Below are positions 59,626 through 64,000 of a DNA stretch of 64,000 nt, in pieces. The stretch comes from Adiantum capillus-veneris (Eukaryota > Streptophyta > Polypodiopsida > Polypodiales > Pteridaceae), in contig CM043943.1 in the NCBI GenBank assembly GCA_014529385.2, positions 98,904,355 through 98,968,354 of the forward strand, written 5' to 3'. Made by a program: the position numbers and the translations under genes. How positions within the stretch are numbered: the first letter of the stretch is position 1; every line of letters begins with the position of its first letter. The notes under the pieces were generated by a model. That model was given only the letters and a program-made list of their open reading frames with translations, was not told the origin of the DNA and did not search any database.

Positions 59626-60347
59626 GTTTCCAATATGCAAAAGGAGGATGTTTCTCCTAATGCAATCACCTATGCTTGTATCTTGAAAACGTGTAGCACT
59701 GCATAGGAGCAATGATCACATATGCAAGAAGTGGTGCTCTTAAGAAAGCACAAAAGGTGCTTGAGCAGCTTGTTGTCCGTAATATCATCACTTTAAACAT
59801 GCTGATTTCTCGATATTCTCAACAAAAAAAACTATGCGGTGTTTCCAGCGAATGCAAAGCAAAGGAATTTCTCTAGATGTAATCACCTATGCTTGCATCT
59901 CGAAGGCATGTGATACTTTGCATAATCTGAAGCTCTCTAGCTGGACAAATCATTGGCTAGTTTTTTCATCTGATCCCGTAGTAAACAAGTCGTTTGTATA
60001 GTTGAAAACAATGGACCTCATAAATCTCAAATGTCCACTCAATATCCCACAGCTACTACAAATGACTAGTGTTGGATTCAAAGCCAGACAACAAGAGATC
60101 ACGACGATAAGATTGCTAGCTGCGTACGTTGATTCCTGTCGTTACAAAAAGCGACAAACCTTTGTTATGAAATAGCATTGTACTTGGATTGGTGCTAATA
60201 CTCACAAATTGTTCTAAGTTTTATTTTAATCGTAGAATGTTCAAAATTAGAAAAATGTTTTATGCAGCCTACTTAATTTTCAAACCTTTCTAACGTTATT
60301 ATGTTTCATTGCAGTCAACGTATAAAGAAAGCTGGACACAACTCCTG
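59626..60347 (+). pseudogene. PPR-derived segment, right direct repeat
   Basis: Same 722 bp as 54042-54763, with no length change and about 25 substitutions. It keeps MQKEDVSPNAITYACILKTC, then a TAG, GAMITYARSGALKKAQKVLE with QLVVRNIITLNMLI, and the end QRIKKAGHNSC. Both borders of the repeat are sharp: upstream the PLE 3' region, downstream unrelated text. Confidence 0.8.
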
Positions 60348-62150
60348 TACATTTACAAACACGAGATATTTGAGTGAGCGGTGATTAAGAACTACCACAT
60401 TCTACTCTTGATTTGCTGAGAACATAGTGAAATGAACACATTAAAATTTTCACAATGCCATGGGAATGGTACATTCTCACGTATTATAAAAATTGGGGAG
60501 GACTGTGCAAACTCTCCCATGCAAGGACACTTGCATGTTTTCTTTTTTCTATAACTAAAGAATGGAAGAACACATAAAAATAATGAGATTCCGTTCAGCT
60601 TCTTCAAAACTATATTACTACTTATCTCACCTTTTGTATATGTTTTTTTGCAAGGAACACCAGAACAAGAATCCATCTTCCATATCTACTCGGTTGCAAC
60701 ACCCATAGGAATGAGATCAACCACCAGGTACATAGTTATCTCACATGCTTTTGTTATTTGCTGCTTGTACATGACTAGTATGTGAAAGTCACAATGTTCT
60801 TATTGTAGCAAAGCTAGACGCATACATATTGAGTTTGAAACAAGTGTTCAACGGAACAACGTAATAAACGTCGAATACATCTCAATAGATCAAAGGCGAG
60901 AGATTGCACTTCAGTGAGGAATAAGCTAAGATATCTAGCGTTTGCACAATCATGGGTCGATATCTCCAACATAGCCTACCAATAGAGTTTAGATGTTGCA
61001 AAAATATTTAGGCCTTTAAGCATATGCCATGTTTTTCGTATAGTTTTTATCCACAAAATCATATCCATTGATTGCACTCAAGCTCTAGCTGAGACATCAT
61101 CTGCAATGTTTGCTAGCAGTCTGTTGTTATCTAGCTTAGAGACTCCTTAGAGAGTGCACACATACAAGTGCAATGGGTGCAATGCTCTGCTTGTGAGAGC
61201 TTCAATACACGTCAGAGTTATTGTGTGCCCTTACTTCTAGACTACACGAGAAGAATACTGAATGGAAATCATAGCTTCACATACAACTACTGAGCATGAT
61301 CAATATATCAACCCAGTCTCAACAGATAGCAATTGCATGGGGTATGCTAGACACGCATTCAATATTGGATAACTCATCGCTTTCATGGAGTGCAGAGCAT
61401 GGAATAAGCTAAGTACTACCTTGTGGAAGTCTTTGGCCTTAAGAAAACATTTGAAATTTGTCCATATGGCCAAATCTTCAAGAAATTGGTGATTCTCAAA
61501 TTGGCTCTAACGTCTCAAACTCCAAATATGGTGTTGGTGTTGAAAAAATGATATCAACTTTTGTATTATAGATTCAATAGAAAAAGGATCCCTTTTACTA
61601 GTGAAAAATTCATAGCTAAGGGGTTTTATAAATAGTCCTTGAACGCACGTAATATATAGGGTTTACATATAGTGACCCCCCCGAGCACCGCAAGAACCTA
61701 AAAGACCTGAATGGTGGATGAATGGGGAATGCTTGATTTCTTCTTGACTTTTATTATTGATGAGGTCACAGAAACTAGATGGCATGCAATCAACAACATT
61801 GAGCTAATTGCACAAAAATTAAATGCCTCCTTTACTTGGACAGACGCTCGATCAAATGCGCTCTCACATTCCATTGAAAGTTCTAAATACTTATGTGAAA
61901 TTACATAGTCACAAAAGGTGTAGTCTGCCATGTGCAACACCACTTGGTTAGATATGAGTTCCATAATGCACTCGATCAAATGCACTCTCACATTCCACTC
62001 TAAGTTCTAAATGCTTCTATGAAAGTACATAGTCACAAAAGGTGTAGTGTGCCATGTGCAACACCACTTGGTTAGACATGAGGTTCATAATAGAGGATCG
62101 TTGCATACTCATGTGATACTATGGATGCATGAAGAAGACAAAAATAAAGT
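60348..62150. other. Non-coding stretch
   Basis: No domain-bearing frame; the longest open frames have 94-97 codons and no motif. A 124-bp tandem duplication lies at 61847-62092. Otherwise nothing is recognised. Confidence 0.6.
61847..62092 (+). repeat. Tandem duplication of a 124-bp unit
   Basis: CTCGATCAAATGCGCTCTCA begins unit 1 at 61847 and unit 2 at 61971 (with one change). Both continue through AGTCACAAAAGGTGTAGT and GTGCAACACCACTTGGTTAG. About a dozen differences separate the units. Confidence 0.85.
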
Positions 62151-62159
62151 ATCTAGTGA

Positions 62160-64000
62160 AATAGCAGCATACATCCCCATCGGAATAGAACCAACTCATC
62201 TCTATCCTACTACCTCTTGAAGTATGCACTAAAAAAGGAACCAATGGGCCACCTCAACATTCATCAAAAGATTTAGAGCGCTTAGGCCTGAATGGCCTTG
62301 ATACTGTGAAGTTGAATATGATTTCAACCTCCCTACTATCAAAGCCAATCTCAGCAACAGAGGCGGCATTAAACTGTTTGCAAAATCATTTCAAAGAGCA
62401 GCATCGTCCATTATATTGACTCCGCACCTCTTACTCTAAGACAACAAATCATCGCTCACAATGACAACGTCGTACTACACCCTGTTGATGTGTATTGTGC
62501 ATGACCGCATACTCTGTAGGAGCTTCCATTCTATGACTCCCACAAGAATTATATGGTGGCTAAGAAAAATGAAAAGAAAACAACACTTTCAGAGGAGAGC
62601 ACATATGGCCAAACTCTAAAGCGGCAGCACCGACTAGTCTGATTCACAGACTATCACCATGGCCACAACATGGAGGCGTTCTTCTACAATGTGTTGCTAA
62701 AGAGCATCACATTCAAAAATGAATCCCAACTACTTTTATATGAGAACACATCAAGGTCATACTATGTTGAGTGCAAACTAAGGCATCTGATATTGACAAA
62801 CGAGGACCTTGAGATGTGCATCACAGAGTATACGCAAGGAAATATGCTCACAATAGATCATACTCATCAGTTTAAGAACATGATAGTGCAGAAGTCATCT
62901 TCAACAAAGTCTACATCATTTCAATCTCCAAATGTGCAAACAATATATGAGCAATAAGACACGTCATCTTGTGTCCTTGAACTCTTGAACGAACTTTAGA
63001 ACGTCCAAAACGTGACATTGACAATCGAGCAAGCAAAGATCTATAAGAAGCTCACAACATCAAATGGTGGCCTACATGTGATCACAAGCACTCTTGAGAG
63101 TGGCAAAATCTTCCTCATAAGGTACATCACAAGCCAACTCATAAAGCGAAGGAAGACTGTGATCCTCACAGCTTCAACTAGTGCAACAACTACAAGGTTG
63201 AGTAGCATTGCAACAACAATCAACTACCAATTCAAGATACTAGTATGCACACAACAAGATCCGCTATCAATCTTCGACATCGATGATAGATACGTCAGCA
63301 TTAAAGAAGTAAACGAGATCATTATAGACGAGATTTCAATGTTGACAAAGCATAACTTTTACCTTATAGCCCGGCAAATTGTGAATGCTAGCAATGGCAC
63401 ATTGCTAGACCCATTCAAAGATAAAAAGATCATGTTATTCAACAATTTAGCACAACTGTCTCCAATATGTAGGCATCAAATCGGTCAATGCTACCCTTGT
63501 CACATTACAAGCTCCACTTATTGGTCATATGCTACCATGTACAATATGTATTGCTCAGTACGACATGCAAAGATATCTCTTTCACGGAGTTTCTCAATAT
63601 GATAAGGGTCAGGCTCCCCACAAAGAAAGAGATTGAGAATACGCTTGGTGACCGCATTATAAATCCAAATGAAATAGAGCACCAACTAGACAGTATTACG
63701 ACAATCATTTGCACACATAGGAGTGATGTTGGATATTATAATAGCCTTCTCTTGGAACGATTTTTGGGACATACTCACATCATTCAAATCAATCTCAACA
63801 CAAATGCACACAACATGCCCGAGCTCCAAACATGGAACGAAGATCCCGATTTCCACGCAATTAACAAAATAGCCAAAGGACAAAAGGCTATGATAACAAA
63901 AATATAGACTTACCAAATGGAGGGACTAATGGATCACGTTATCGGGTAAAGGATATCCAACAAGATCAAGACTCTATTGTCAACACAATTAGAGTGACAC
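62160..64000 (+). pseudogene. Helitron-type Rep/PIF1-like helicase, decayed and cut by the window edge
   Basis: Pieces in order: YYLLKYALKKEPMGHLN (about 62205, like the KYxxK segment of Helitron Rep proteins); PISATEAALNCLQNHFKEQH; MEAFFYNVLLKSITFKNES then LRHLILTNEDLEMCITEY (62670-62957), like the ERFYLRLLL...GLLxDDxEW block upstream of Helitron helicases; then the PIF1 core (63012 on): LESGKIFLIRYI at the Walker A position (degenerate), VILTASTSATTTRL, VNEIIIDEISML (Walker B), NLAQLSPICR, ISFTEFLNMIRVRLPTKKEI, IICTHRSDVGYYNSLLLE, and past a frameshift near 63905 NIDLPNGGTNGSRYRV. Helitrons use Rep-helicase for rolling-circle transposition. A solitary PIF1-like gene cannot be excluded because the ends are not seen. 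Confidence 0.75.

Noticed and set aside
54042-60347. Reading the 722-bp repeats as LTRs of an LTR retrotransposon
   Set aside because: They lack TG...CA ends, no primer-binding site follows the left copy, they contain PPR exons, and the RT between them is Penelope-type.

Overview
This is a nuclear window from a plant with a large, repeat-rich genome. It shows plant chromovirus, Copia, CACTA, LINE and Helitron relics, PPR gene fragments, a heavy-metal-associated isoprenylated plant protein (HIPP) fragment, and very long dinucleotide repeats. The Penelope-like element and the style of the PPR repeats would suit a fern or another non-flowering plant, but that is inference. I see no intact host gene. 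Almost everything recognisable is a transposable element (TE), mostly nested in other TEs.

Layout. 1-3867 is AT-rich non-coding DNA with a degenerate repeated unit. 3868-16988 is a short-LTR Ty3/gypsy-like element without proteins ('family B': 173-bp LTRs, CCAAC target duplication). Inserted in it on the minus strand (5300-12921) is a chromovirus ('family A' copy 1: LTRs of about 1.6 kb, an internally deleted gag-pol, and an extra piece of leader beyond its 3' LTR). 16989-19242 is microsatellite-rich. 19243-43357 is family A copy 2 on the plus strand, inflated from roughly 8.8 kb to 24 kb by three insertions: a solo LTR of an unknown family in gag (21754-22364), a minus-strand Copia element in integrase (25711-31590), and a CACTA DNA transposon in its 3' LTR (33258-42033). 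The CACTA element carries a TNP2-like transposase pseudogene, a second transposase gene, a captured HIPP fragment and a solo family A LTR (37861-39451), so family A sits within CACTA within family A.

43358-51969 is non-coding, with microsatellites and diverged duplications. About 51970-54041 is a LINE ORF1 remnant fused to a PPR-derived segment (54042-54763). That segment recurs at 59626-60347, and the two 722-bp direct repeats flank a Penelope-like retroelement (54764-59625). This element has a gag-like ORF1, a reverse transcriptase ORF2 and a hammerhead-ribozyme-like fold near its 3' end. 60348-62150 is non-coding. From about 62160 to the right edge lies a decayed Helitron/PIF1-type helicase that runs off the window.

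The insertion order can be read from target duplications: family A in family B; and family A copy 2, then CACTA in its LTR, then another family A reduced to a solo LTR. The genes do not form a cooperating system. Every long reading frame has stops, frameshifts or deletions. The best leads are the Penelope-like element with its ribozyme-like motif and PPR repeats, the HIPP capture, and an inversion scar in family A copy 1.
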